Virus record (IMG/VR): IMGVR_UViG_3300029923_000022
Coordinates: 1-58,008 of that record
Length of the DNA: 58,008 bases
Source: a virus
Strand: one strand, 5' to 3'
Both the position numbers and the translations under genes were made by a program. Positions 42,382-51,225 of this stretch are shown here, piece by piece. Below the pieces are notes generated by a model. That model did not search any database. It worked only from the letters and a program-made list of their open reading frames with translations, and was not told the DNA's origin. The first letter of the stretch is position 1, and each line of letters starts with the position of its first letter.

Positions 42382-43110
42382 TTACTGAATTTCTACACTT
42401 GTATCCCCTAGAGCAATGTTATCAGATCTATATACATCATAGTCTTCAGTATATCCATTTATATTAGTAAATGAAATAGTGCTGACTTGTGCAAAACCTC
42501 CATCAAATCCTCCAACTTTAAAAGCCACAGTACCTAATCGAGAAGGAATACAATAATAAATATATTGATCTGATAAAGCATCAACTGTTATAGTTCTTGA
42601 TTTTGTATTACTTAATTCTTTCACCAAAGAACTTATAAGAGCATTATTATAAGTTGTCGATGATGAAGTACCATAATAAATTCCATTTAAGAATTGAACA
42701 AGCATACTATGTGTCTTTGTATCTCCACCTTCATATGGGACCGCTGATAATGTAAATGTTTTATCACTACTTATTGCTGTAGTATAATTGTAAGCTCTAA
42801 GATCTACATTAAGAGGAATGTTCTCAAATTTTTGTGAGAATGGAGTTTTATTATATGCCCATGAAAAATTAATAGAATCTATTGTTATTCCAAGTTCTAT
42901 TGTGGATGCATCAGAAGATAAACTCATAGTAAATGGATTTGACATATTATTTACTATGAGTGTTAATTCATTTAATTGTGTAAGTAATGCAGTAAATTTT
43001 TCTTCAGTTGTTTTTCCTTGTTCATCATATACATCTGAAGTTGTTGTTACAGGATGTATTTCTATCCAAGCTGTACCGTCCCAATACTTTTGTAATATAG
43101 TTTTTGCCAT
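42382..43110 (-). CDS. Tail fibre protein, 242 aa
   Basis: The N-terminus (QKYWDGTAWIEIHPVTTTSDV) is of the type found in phage fibre proteins. Residues about 60-242 are a clear paralog of the C-terminal half of the 477-residue fibre at 44131-45564: FLNGIYYGTSSSTTYNNALI, IYYCIPSRLGTVAFKVGGFD, and EDYDVYRSDN. The shared unit is probably the receptor-contacting head. ATG 43110. Confidence 0.75.
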   Translation of the reverse strand: MAKTILQKYWDGTAWIEIHPVTTTSDVYDEQGKTTEEKFTALLTQLNELTLIVNNMSNPFTMSLSSDASTIELGITIDSINFSWAYNKTPFSQKFENIPLNVDLRAYNYTTAISSDKTFTLSAVPYEGGDTKTHSMLVQFLNGIYYGTSSSTTYNNALISSLVKELSNTKSRTITVDALSDQYIYYCIPSRLGTVAFKVGGFDGGFAQVSTISFTNINGYTEDYDVYRSDNIALGDTSVEIQ

Positions 43111-43138
43111 ACGGAAATCACCTCGATAAAATTATTTT

Positions 43139-43852
43139 TTATACAATCTCTTCAAACCAAACATCACCAATTTGTTGAGTAGTTGGTTCAACTGTTCCAA
43201 TAGTGATATTAGTTTTTGAAGACCAACTAGCTTTTTGAATTACAGTAACAAATTGTTTAACATCAGATTCTACAATATCTATAGCAGCATGTGTATGATC
43301 AGTTGGATCAAATTTTAATGGTTTATCAATAATATTTGCCCATTCTAATTTAACATTTGCCCAATCTGCATCGGCCATAATAACCCAAGCAGCACCATCA
43401 TAAATATAAGTATCTCCAGTAACAGTTTCAAAACATCTATCAGCTTCTAATGTTCCAGTAAGTGCTAATCTTGCAACACTATCTGCAACTACAAATACTC
43501 TAGCTTTATTACCATCTGGATATTGTGCTATTAATAATTTTCCATTAACGTCCAAAGAAGCATAGCCATTAGCAGCTCCTTTATTTGCAACATTCTCAGG
43601 AGTAAATCCAATAGCAGCAACTACAGCAGCATTAGTTATCTCAGCTTTAATAGAATCAGTAATACCAGCTAATTTAGCTTTTTCTTCATTAGTATAATCA
43701 TTAACTGAAAGACCCTTTCCAGTTACTTTATCAACTTTAGTAAGTAATAAATCCGTAAGTCCTATTACGTTTTCTGGTTTAGTCTCTGGGAAAATAACAT
43801 CATACCCACCTACACCATTTTTAATTTTTAAACGAATATTCTTATCTGACAT
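43139..43852 (-). CDS. Tail fibre protein, 237 aa
   Basis: Carries the widespread fibre repeat KVDKVTGKGLSVNDYTNEEK and the ANGYASLDVNGKLLIAQYPD segment, both common in phage and prophage fibre shafts. The C-terminal HTHAAIDIV and QIGDVWFE segments are also of fibre type. No catalytic motif. ATG 43852 with GGAAGT upstream. Same unit as its neighbours. Confidence 0.8.
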   Translation of the reverse strand: MSDKNIRLKIKNGVGGYDVIFPETKPENVIGLTDLLLTKVDKVTGKGLSVNDYTNEEKAKLAGITDSIKAEITNAAVVAAIGFTPENVANKGAANGYASLDVNGKLLIAQYPDGNKARVFVVADSVARLALTGTLEADRCFETVTGDTYIYDGAAWVIMADADWANVKLEWANIIDKPLKFDPTDHTHAAIDIVESDVKQFVTVIQKASWSSKTNITIGTVEPTTQQIGDVWFEEIV

Positions 43853-43895
43853 AATACATTACTTCCTTTTTTTAAATTTTTTATTATAAAAATCT

Positions 43896-44114
43896 TTATA
43901 AACTTTCTATCCAGATATCACCAACATTTTGAGTAGTAGGTTCTGAATCACTTACTATAACATTTGCACTTAGTTCTATTTTGTTACTTATTTCGTCTAC
44001 TTTATCTTTTACACTTAATCCTTCTGTGCCATCATATGATACATTTTTAGCATCCATTAATTTAAATGTCATATTATTTTTTTGAGTTATTTTTGAAATT
44101 ACTGGTATAGCCAT
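43896..44114 (-). CDS. Small fibre-region protein, 72 aa
   Basis: N-terminal 45 residues are nearly the same as those of the 157-residue protein at 41889-42362. The C-terminus (EPTTQNVGDIWIESL) matches the end of the 237-residue fibre (EPTTQQIGDVWFEEIV). So it is a mosaic of two neighbours, or the minimal form of this module. Confidence 0.68.
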   Translation of the reverse strand: MAIPVISKITQKNNMTFKLMDAKNVSYDGTEGLSVKDKVDEISNKIELSANVIVSDSEPTTQNVGDIWIESL

Positions 44115-44130
44115 TTAAACTGATACCTCC

Positions 44131-45564
44131 TTAAGCAATATTTATAGTTGTTGAACCTAATCCAGCATTATCAGATCTGTATATATCATAGCTTTCAGTA
44201 AATCCATTTGCATTTGTAAATTGAATAGTACTTACTAATCCTAATCCACCTTCAAAGCCACCAACAGTAAATGTAATAGCTCCCAATCTAGATGGAATAC
44301 AATAATAGATATAATCTGTTTCACCAGCAGCGTTAACATTTATTGTTCTTCCTTTTGTATCACTTAATACTTTTGTTAAAGATTTTACAAGAGTATTATC
44401 ATAACTTACTGATGAAGAAACTCCATAATAAATTCCATTAAAGAATTTAATACTTGCTGTTGATGTTTTAACACTACTATCTGGTGCAACAGCCGATAAT
44501 GTAAATGTTTTATTAGTTGATACAGGGGTAGTATAAGTTTTAGTTCTCAAAGCATTATCTAATGTTGTTCCTTCAAATTGTTGTGATGTTGGTACACCAC
44601 CAGCATAACTCCATGTAAAGATAATAGAATTAATAATAGTTCCAGCTTCAGCTATAGATACGTTTGCAACTAAACTAGCTGTAAATGGAGTAGAAGGAAT
44701 ACCACCTATTATTATTAATATAGATGCTATTTGAGTTCTTATATAATTCAATTGTGAATTAAGATCAGTTATAGCTGATCCATCAGCTTTGTTACCTATA
44801 GTTGCTACCGCATTTTTATCATCTATAGTATAATCATTAGCTGAAAGACCTTTCCCAGCTACTTTATCAACCTTGTTACCTATAGTTGCTACTGCATTTT
44901 TATCTTGGGTTGCATAATCATTAGTTGAAAGACCTTTTCCAGCTACTTTATCAACCTTATTTTCAATATTAACATCAACAGTAATACCATCTATAAGTTC
45001 TTGTAATGCTGCAATATCGGCTTGATTTGGAATAGCTATTACTCCAGTAGCTCCACCAACATATAAACGTTTTTCATCATTAACTACTGCAGGCTCACCT
45101 ACTGCTAATGTAGGAAGATCAGCTTTTGCCCCTCTTCTAAATTTAATAGTAGCACCTGTTTTATCAGTAAATACTTTACCATCAACTAATGTTACTGTAC
45201 CTCCACCACCACCACCATTATTAGCAATGTATGTTTTGATAGCATTACCAGTTACAAGACCTGGAGAATCCTTAGCATCCAATATACCTGATATAAATGG
45301 AAAAGAATCTGGTTTACCATTATATGGATCTGGAATAGGATCTTCTCCTGTAGTATTATCTTTTTTATAATTAGATAGAGTTAATTTTAGTCTTTTATCA
45401 GCACTTAATATTTCTAATACCGTAGCCTTTTCTAATATACAAGAAAGTATATCTTCTAGAGATAGTCTTATTGAAAATACAGAACTATATATAGGCTTTG
45501 ATAAATTTCTTAACTGCTTATCAGTTATTACATCTACATTTTTATAAATAATAACAGCACTCAT
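44131..45564 (-). CDS. Tail fibre protein, 477 aa
   Basis: The N-terminal 110 residues are unassigned. A G-rich linker (NNGGGGGGTVTLVDG) leads to a beta shaft containing two copies of KVDKVAGKGLS-NDY, the same repeat as in the 43139 gene. The C-terminal 190 residues are a paralog of the 242-residue fibre at 42382. First gene of the fibre series after the ribonucleotide reductase on this strand. ATG 45564 with AGGAGGTG upstream. Confidence 0.78.
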   Translation of the reverse strand: MSAVIIYKNVDVITDKQLRNLSKPIYSSVFSIRLSLEDILSCILEKATVLEILSADKRLKLTLSNYKKDNTTGEDPIPDPYNGKPDSFPFISGILDAKDSPGLVTGNAIKTYIANNGGGGGGTVTLVDGKVFTDKTGATIKFRRGAKADLPTLAVGEPAVVNDEKRLYVGGATGVIAIPNQADIAALQELIDGITVDVNIENKVDKVAGKGLSTNDYATQDKNAVATIGNKVDKVAGKGLSANDYTIDDKNAVATIGNKADGSAITDLNSQLNYIRTQIASILIIIGGIPSTPFTASLVANVSIAEAGTIINSIIFTWSYAGGVPTSQQFEGTTLDNALRTKTYTTPVSTNKTFTLSAVAPDSSVKTSTASIKFFNGIYYGVSSSVSYDNTLVKSLTKVLSDTKGRTINVNAAGETDYIYYCIPSRLGAITFTVGGFEGGLGLVSTIQFTNANGFTESYDIYRSDNAGLGSTTINIA

Positions 45565-45608
45565 TAATATTACACCTCCTATTTGTTTTTATATATTTGT
45601 TAAAACAT

Positions 45609-45654
45609 ATTTGACAAAAAGGCAAAATAACTGTAGAGTTAACTACAGTTATTT
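45609..45654 (-). terminator. Rho-independent terminator (minus strand)
   Basis: AAATAACTGTAG / CTACAGTTATTT arms (45625-45636, 45643-45654), then TTTTGCCTTTTTG on the minus strand. It ends the ribonucleotide reductase gene. Confidence 0.85.
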
Positions 45655-45662
45655 ATTTTAAA

Positions 45663-47993
45663 TTAGCATTTATTCCATCCACAATTATAGCATTGAATAC
45701 ATCCAGATACATGGTCTAGTTTTGTTCCACATTCAGGACATATATTTTTTTGTAAAGCTTCAGTCATAGATAACTTCTTTTCTTTTATTTTATTTTTTTC
45801 TTCATCTGTTTTTTTATGCTTTATTATAATATCAGAATCAGAACCTTTATTTTTCATTTCCATTTCTAATATTCTAGCCATAGCATCTGGACATGAAAGT
45901 CCATCTAATTCTTTTCCATTATGTTGACAAGCAGCACATGTTATTCCTTTCAATTGATCTACAGCATCTTCTACAGAAACTCCTCTTCTAAAAGCTAATG
46001 AAGTCATTCTACTTAATGCCTCAACATTAGCTTTACATAATCCATTTTTTATATTTACAAATGTTTCAACTACTTGATTATTATCTGGATTTTTATTTAA
46101 AGTCATATAGAATGTACCACATCCTGATCTAGCAGAATAAGTATTACCTGATAATCTTCTTCCAAAATCTTTTCTAGATTTTTTAATAAACTTTTCTTTT
46201 TCAACTTTAGGTTCTTCCAATGAAGTAGTTAATGTTTGACCTTCTCTACATCCATCTCTATATACAGTTAATCCTTTACATCCTGTTTTCCAACCTAGTT
46301 CTATTATAGAAGATATCTCTTTTACAGTTGCAGAATTAGCAAAGTTTATAGTTTTGCTTATTGATAAATCAACATATTTTTGAAATTCAGCAACTACATA
46401 CACATGATCTTCTGGAGATATATCATGTGCTGTAACAAATAGATCCTGCATATCTAACGGTATCTCATCAATACCAACACATGAACCATGATTATCTGCA
46501 ACTTTCTTTAATATTTGATCATTGAATAATCCTCTATTTCTTAATTCACGTTCAAATATTGAATTTGTATAGAAGTATATATTTCCATTATTAGTTTTTC
46601 TATAATATGCTAAAGCAAATTCAGGTTCTATCCCACCAGATACTCCAGCTAAAGCTGATAATGTACCATTTGGGGCTATAGATATTAGATTAGAGTTTCT
46701 TATTTTTATGCCTTTCTTAGCCCAGACACTACCTTCCCATTTAGGATATACACCTCTAGTTATAGCAAGTTCAACAGATGATTCAACACTATTAGATTCT
46801 ATTCCTTTCATTAATTGATCTATGAAAGCAATACATTCTGGATTATTTCCATATCTTATACCCAAATTATATAATGCAGATCCAAATCCCATAACCCCTA
46901 ATCCTATAGGTCTCAAATCTTCTGTCATTTGTTGTATTTCTGCTAATGGTAATTTATTTGTAGCTACCATATCATCAAGCCATCTTATAGCATTTTTTGT
47001 ATATTTAAAGAATTCTTCAAATTTAAACATATGATTATCATCAATAAATTCAACCATATTTATACTTGCTAAATTACAACTTGTCCAAGGAATATTAGAA
47101 AATTCATTACATGGATTAGTAAATACCCTTCTTCCTATATGAGGGTTTTTATTAGCTCTATCCATAGTATCTTGATAATTAAATCCTGGATCACCTATCT
47201 TCCAAGCAGCCTCATCTATAAATTTCTTTAAATCTCTAGCTCTAACTGTTTCATATACTTTTATAGGATATCCTTTGCCTTTCCAAGCGTCTAAATCTCC
47301 ATCCCATTCAGCATCATATATTACTTTATCCATATGCTCATAATCAGGAAATACTAAATCCCATGGTTCATCATTCTCTACTTTTTTCATAAATTCATCA
47401 GACAATGATACTGATATATTCATTAATGTAAATTCAGTAGGTAAAGCGTTAACCTTTAAATTTATAAAATCTTTTATATTTGGATGCCACATATCCATAT
47501 TTATTTTTATAGCACCACGTTTTGAATAGTTTGCAATAGTCATTGCAGATGCTGCTTCATTATATACTCTCATAAAGTATGTTGGTCCACAACTATATCC
47601 ATTACTCTTCTCAACTCTTGCACTCTTTGGTCTTAATACTGATATATTAGCAACGCCGACTCCACCACTTTTTTGAAATATCTTTGCCATTTTTGCTACA
47701 GCTCCAAATACACTCTCTATATTATCTCTAATATCAATTATAAAACATGAACTATATTGACCTGGATCTTCTGGATTTGCATTTATTAAACAAGGTGAAC
47801 TAAATATAAATTTCATATTTATCATTGCATCATAAATTTCTTTTTGAGCAATTATAGCATCTTCTTTAGTTAATTCTCCTTGTGATATCGTTTTAGAAAC
47901 TCTATCTGCAATATCTTCCCACGTTGTTTCCCCATCTCTAAAATATCTTTTCTCTTCTAATATTTTTAGTCCATTTTCAGTTATCTGTCCCAT
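45663..47993 (-). CDS. nrdJ: Class II (B12-dependent) ribonucleotide reductase
   Basis: 776 residues with NrdJ-type motifs in order: SSPCLINANPEDPGQYSSCF, the KRGAIKINM active-site stretch, NPCNE in FTNPCNEFSNIPWTSCNLAS, APNGTLSALAGVSGGIEP and GLTVYRDGCREGQ. The C-terminal end has the CPECGTKLDHVSGCIQCYNC zinc ribbon with the final CGWNKC redox pair. It reduces ribonucleotides to deoxyribonucleotides in the cytoplasm, supplying replication. Radical formation uses adenosylcobalamin and needs no small subunit. Start ATG 47993, with AAAGGAGAT upstream. No motif of the tag type is present. Confidence 0.93.
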   Translation of the reverse strand: MGQITENGLKILEEKRYFRDGETTWEDIADRVSKTISQGELTKEDAIIAQKEIYDAMINMKFIFSSPCLINANPEDPGQYSSCFIIDIRDNIESVFGAVAKMAKIFQKSGGVGVANISVLRPKSARVEKSNGYSCGPTYFMRVYNEAASAMTIANYSKRGAIKINMDMWHPNIKDFINLKVNALPTEFTLMNISVSLSDEFMKKVENDEPWDLVFPDYEHMDKVIYDAEWDGDLDAWKGKGYPIKVYETVRARDLKKFIDEAAWKIGDPGFNYQDTMDRANKNPHIGRRVFTNPCNEFSNIPWTSCNLASINMVEFIDDNHMFKFEEFFKYTKNAIRWLDDMVATNKLPLAEIQQMTEDLRPIGLGVMGFGSALYNLGIRYGNNPECIAFIDQLMKGIESNSVESSVELAITRGVYPKWEGSVWAKKGIKIRNSNLISIAPNGTLSALAGVSGGIEPEFALAYYRKTNNGNIYFYTNSIFERELRNRGLFNDQILKKVADNHGSCVGIDEIPLDMQDLFVTAHDISPEDHVYVVAEFQKYVDLSISKTINFANSATVKEISSIIELGWKTGCKGLTVYRDGCREGQTLTTSLEEPKVEKEKFIKKSRKDFGRRLSGNTYSARSGCGTFYMTLNKNPDNNQVVETFVNIKNGLCKANVEALSRMTSLAFRRGVSVEDAVDQLKGITCAACQHNGKELDGLSCPDAMARILEMEMKNKGSDSDIIIKHKKTDEEKNKIKEKKLSMTEALQKNICPECGTKLDHVSGCIQCYNCGWNKC

Positions 47994-48065
47994 ATATAAA
48001 TCTCCTTTGTTGGTAAATTTTTCTTTATCTATAAGTTATAATATTTTTATTTAACTAGCATATTT

Positions 48066-48101
48066 ATAAAAAATAAAACTAGTGCAGTTATACACTAGTT
48101 T
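48066..48101 (-). terminator. Rho-independent terminator (minus strand)
   Basis: AAACTAGTG / CACTAGTTT arms with an 8-base loop; the stop codon of the 67-residue gene lies in the loop. TATTTTTT follows on the minus strand. Confidence 0.78.
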
Positions 48102-48291
48102 CTTTTGATAATAGGAGCAGGAGTTCATCTTGCTTCTTTTCTAATATAATTTCTGCTTCTTTACAAGACTTTACTATATTATCAACTGTATCATTTTGTT
48201 TTAAATCTCGCTTATATATCTCACTTGATAATCTTGATTGTGCCATTAATTCTATAGTTTTATCCATTATATCATTACTTTGTTTACTCAT
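48088..48291 (-). CDS. Hypothetical protein, 67 aa
   Basis: ATG 48291 with AGGGGGT upstream and the promoter-like element at 48311-48340 just before it. A charged, wholly helical protein, probably a coiled coil (for example EAEIILEKKQDELLLLLSK). Function unknown. Confidence 0.68.
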   Translation of the reverse strand: MSKQSNDIMDKTIELMAQSRLSSEIYKRDLKQNDTVDNIVKSCKEAEIILEKKQDELLLLLSKETSV

Positions 48292-48310
48292 TTTAATACC
48301 CCCTAATTAT

Positions 48311-48340
48311 ATATATCTATAATATATAATTATTAAAATA
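48311..48340 (-). promoter_or_regulatory. AT-rich promoter-like element (minus strand)
   Basis: On the minus strand it reads AATTATATATTATAG with T-rich flank upstream, matching the element seen at 18195 and 18878. It lies about 20-30 bases before the 48291 start codon. Confidence 0.55.
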
Positions 48341-48345
48341 TCAAA

Positions 48346-48897
48346 TTACAAAATAATTTGATCATTAAAATATTTATTAGATAAGACTTCTACAGGAATA
48401 AATATTATTCTAAATGGAATATCTATACCTAATATGTAATCAGTTCTATCTTGTAATGAATTGAAAATTTTAATGTATATATCTTCTTTAAGATTAAAAT
48501 CTTTTATAAAAGATTCTTTCTGTATTTTTTCTTTATTTAAATTATAATAAAGAGTTTTTGTAGATATTATTAGTGCACTTTTTAGTTCAAAATCCTCTAG
48601 CTTTTTTATAGTTTCTAATCTTACTTTTTTGCCATACTCTTCATCAACATATTTTATACAAGCCATTTTATAATAATCTTCTTCAGCAATTGATACCATA
48701 TCATCAATCAAACCTTCTAACAGCAATTTATAAAATACTATAGGAGTATGGACATAAATCTCTGCAACATTAACGCCATTAAAAGATATAACCTTATACT
48801 CTTTTTCAATTTCTTCATTAATACCATAACTATGATTTATTTCTTTAATCCGCTGTCCTAACCCTTCTATTTTTACATACTGTTCAATTTCCATCAT
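48346..48897 (-). CDS. Hypothetical protein, 183 aa
   Basis: Start ATG 48897, 10 bases after AAAGGAG; the open frame extends to a TTG that is too close to that site. Soluble, mixed fold. KVISFNGV near residue 35 resembles the tag-like peptide but lies in a predicted strand, so it may be chance. Promoter-like element upstream at 48931. Function unknown. Confidence 0.68.
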   Translation of the reverse strand: MMEIEQYVKIEGLGQRIKEINHSYGINEEIEKEYKVISFNGVNVAEIYVHTPIVFYKLLLEGLIDDMVSIAEEDYYKMACIKYVDEEYGKKVRLETIKKLEDFELKSALIISTKTLYYNLNKEKIQKESFIKDFNLKEDIYIKIFNSLQDRTDYILGIDIPFRIIFIPVEVLSNKYFNDQIIL

Positions 48898-48930
48898 ATT
48901 AATCAATCTCCTTTATAATAATATATTTTA

Positions 48931-48960
48931 TTTACATTATTATAATATATAATCATTATA
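48931..48960 (-). promoter_or_regulatory. AT-rich promoter-like element (minus strand)
   Basis: On the minus strand it contains ATTATATATTATAATAATG, matching the + copies at 18195 and 18878 nearly base for base, and lies about 35 bases before the start codon. Confidence 0.62.
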
Positions 48961-48970
48961 TTTATTAATT

Positions 48971-49014
48971 ATAAAAAATAAAAAATCAGAGTAATAGCAA
49001 TTAGCTATTACTCT
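48971..49014 (-). terminator. Rho-independent terminator (minus strand)
   Basis: AGAGTAATAGC / GCTATTACTCT arms with a 5-base loop and GATTTTTTATTTTT on the minus strand, after the 137-residue gene. Confidence 0.88.
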
Positions 49015-49025
49015 ATTAATTTGTT

Positions 49026-49439
49026 TTACTTTCTAAAGAAAGCTACAGGTAGTTTTTGTTTTAAATAAGCCTTCTGGCCTAACTTAGCAGCTTGAGTTGC
49101 TTTCATACTATACTTAGCAGTTATCTTTTCTAATAGTTCTCTTTCTTTAATTCTATTCTTAGTTAATTGAGTGAATAGAATATCATCACTATCTTTAGCT
49201 AACTGTAATGCAGCCATTTTCAATCTTCTTGATAAATCATCCTCTTTGGATAATCTTACAAGAGTCTTTCTAGAAATGATTCCACCCTCTTCTAAAGCTA
49301 CAGCTTCTTGAGATTCTAAGAATTCTTTCTTTCTTTCATCTGGAAGTCTTGAAAGTTCATCATATATATAGCTTTCTGTTAATTCATTTGGATTCTTTAA
49401 ATCATTCGTCATTGATCCAGTAGCACCGAAAATATTCAT
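49026..49439 (-). CDS. Hypothetical protein, 137 aa
   Basis: ATG 49439 with AGGAGG upstream. A charged, almost wholly helical protein with a basic C-terminus (GQKAYLKQKLPVAFFRK). Similar proteins may exist in other Bacillota phages, but I cannot name a family. A single-gene unit with terminator. A structural or chaperone role is possible; unassigned. Confidence 0.68.
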   Translation of the reverse strand: MNIFGATGSMTNDLKNPNELTESYIYDELSRLPDERKKEFLESQEAVALEEGGIISRKTLVRLSKEDDLSRRLKMAALQLAKDSDDILFTQLTKNRIKERELLEKITAKYSMKATQAAKLGQKAYLKQKLPVAFFRK

Positions 49440-49509
49440 ATTAATATTCCTCCTTAAATTTTAGTATATTAATATGATGTTATTTTATATAAAGAAAAAT
49501 ACATTTATA

Positions 49510-49905
49510 TTATTCTTTTTTATCAAACGATATTACTTTAAGCTTCATTTCCTCAATACCTTTTTCTATCATAGTATCAAAATTAATAAATTTTACATCT
49601 TTATTTGATATTAGAAATGCACTAGCATCTAAAGAGTTTAATTTTTCACTACCTATTTCTTTTACTACTAAGATTTCATCATCTAATAAAAGTTTTTGAA
49701 TACTAGTTATAACTTTAAGATCATCATCATCAGATTGTAAATCTATTATTCCATCACAAGAAAACATAGCTTTTGAACTATCATCAATATCTCTTCCAAA
49801 TATAATAATATTACTAGACGGTATAGATTCTACAAGTTCTATATATGCATCTATATCTTTAACACCTACAGAATTTGATAAAGTTTTTCCATAATAATCA
49901 GCCAT
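49510..49905 (-). CDS. Hypothetical protein with C-terminal tag-like peptide, 131 aa
   Basis: ATG 49905 with AGGAGTAG upstream. Alternating strands and helices in the pattern of a small alpha/beta domain (IPSSNIIIFGRDIDDSSK, then DEILVVKEIG). It ends with KLKVISFDKKE, a copy of the tag-like peptide at the extreme C-terminus. No catalytic motif recognised. It lies 24 bp after the 250-residue gene on the same strand, so the two are probably co-transcribed. Confidence 0.68.
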   Translation of the reverse strand: MADYYGKTLSNSVGVKDIDAYIELVESIPSSNIIIFGRDIDDSSKAMFSCDGIIDLQSDDDDLKVITSIQKLLLDDEILVVKEIGSEKLNSLDASAFLISNKDVKFINFDTMIEKGIEEMKLKVISFDKKE

Positions 49906-49929
49906 TTAAATCACTACTCCTTAAAATTT

Positions 49930-50682
49930 TTATTTAAATTTAATTGTTCCATCTTCATATTGTACACAATAATCAGCAGTTAATACTTGTTTCCATTTCT
50001 CTTTGCTATTCTTTAATTTATTAAATTCAAATACATATACATTATCTGCTGCCCATTCACATAAATCATCTAAAGTTAAAAATACTGAAGATATAGGCTG
50101 CTCTAATTCCCATAATTGATAACCATCTCCTATTGGCGGATCATATTGTTTACATTCATCATATAATTTTCTAATTTCATCAGAATACCACGCTTCACCT
50201 TCTCCATCACAATAAGAGCATATTCCAAATACTCCAAGTCTCATTGCCCTAGTTTTTACACAAATTATTCTATTAGTCGTGTCATGTCCAAATCCTATTT
50301 TTGCCCAAACATTAACTTCATTTGCAGTTGGTATATAACCATTATTAAAAGGTAACCAAGAATTTCCACCTTCTTTAATTTTTTGTTTTATAATTTCTTT
50401 TTGTTCATTATTTATTGCAACTCTAGTAAAATCCCATAATCTATTTGCATTTAATAATGCTTGAACTTCGTCTTGTTCTAAATTATATTGCCATCCTTCT
50501 ATAATCTTACCATTATCAGAATAGGTATACCACTCTTTATTTAATTTCATAGTTGCTTCATTAAATCCTGATCCATTACACGCTTTACATTCTATACTTT
50601 TATATGGATTTATATAACCTTTCCAAGTTTGGTTTAATGGATATTTAAAATCCATTGGAACTCTTTTTAATGATTTTCCCAT
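49930..50682 (-). CDS. Phage protein with CxxCxGxG zinc-finger motifs, 250 aa
   Basis: CKACNGSG near residue 33 and CSYCDGEGE near residue 155 form a split DnaJ-type zinc-binding pair. The N-terminal KRVPMDFKYPLNQTWKGYINPY is a pattern I recall from a common, uncharacterised phage protein family. Start ATG 50682 with AGGAGGAA upstream and the promoter-like element at 50707. Function unknown; DnaJ co-chaperone activity is not implied, since no J domain is present. Confidence 0.75.
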   Translation of the reverse strand: MGKSLKRVPMDFKYPLNQTWKGYINPYKSIECKACNGSGFNEATMKLNKEWYTYSDNGKIIEGWQYNLEQDEVQALLNANRLWDFTRVAINNEQKEIIKQKIKEGGNSWLPFNNGYIPTANEVNVWAKIGFGHDTTNRIICVKTRAMRLGVFGICSYCDGEGEAWYSDEIRKLYDECKQYDPPIGDGYQLWELEQPISSVFLTLDDLCEWAADNVYVFEFNKLKNSKEKWKQVLTADYCVQYEDGTIKFK

Positions 50683-50706
50683 TTATATTTCCTCCTTTAT
50701 TTTTAT

Positions 50707-50740
50707 TTTATTCATTTCTATAATATATAATTAAAATAGA
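50707..50740 (-). promoter_or_regulatory. AT-rich promoter-like element (minus strand)
   Basis: On the minus strand it reads TTTTAATTATATATTATAG and then AATGAATAAA, matching the + copies at 18195 and 18878 in both halves. It is directly upstream of the 50682 start and in the divergent gap before the polymerase C-terminal gene. Confidence 0.62.
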
Positions 50741-50805
50741 TATTAGTAAAAAAATATATAATTCACAACATTAAAATAAAGAAAAGTATTAGGAGTGTGT
50801 TATAT

Positions 50806-51225
50806 ATGAAGAATATGGAAGATTTAGAGATTGTTAAAAGGTATAAAGATACTGCTACTAGAATGATACATTTATCTTTTCCAACATTATCTAGTGTAGA
50901 ATTGAATGATGCTATCAACTATTCTATTTTAAAAAGATGTAAAAACTCAGAAGCTATTATAGAGAATAATTATCAAAATAAAAATATAAATACTACAGTA
51001 TTAGAAATGGCAGAATACATACTTACTAGAGAACCAATAATTACAGCATTTGGAGTTTTATTTAAGAAGCATGGAACAGTGCCTAACCCTCTAGCAAAGA
51101 TGATTCAATCATTTATGGATGGTAGAGGAATTCATAAAAATGAGATGTTTAAATATCCAAAAGGATCAGAAGAGTTTGAAAAATATAATTTATTACAATT
51201 ACTAGATAAATTAGATGCTAACGCT
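50806..51225 (+). CDS. Family B DNA polymerase, C-terminal half, exon 1
   Basis: Codons 1-140 of the gene; ATG 50806 is 10 bases after AGGAG. The exon ends in the fingers at [12 protein letters not shown], the first part of polymerase motif B (KxxxNSxYG). The frame then reaches TAA 3 bases later unless the following intron is removed. Joined to exon 2 at 52519 it gives KLDANALYGSIGQ, restoring the motif in frame. The other polymerase half is at 21123-23042. Upstream is a divergent intergenic gap. Confidence 0.85.

Noticed and set aside
48772-48800. Further tag copy at KVISFNGV in the 183-residue protein
   Set aside because: It is in a probable internal strand without acidic residues after it; kept as doubtful and not counted.
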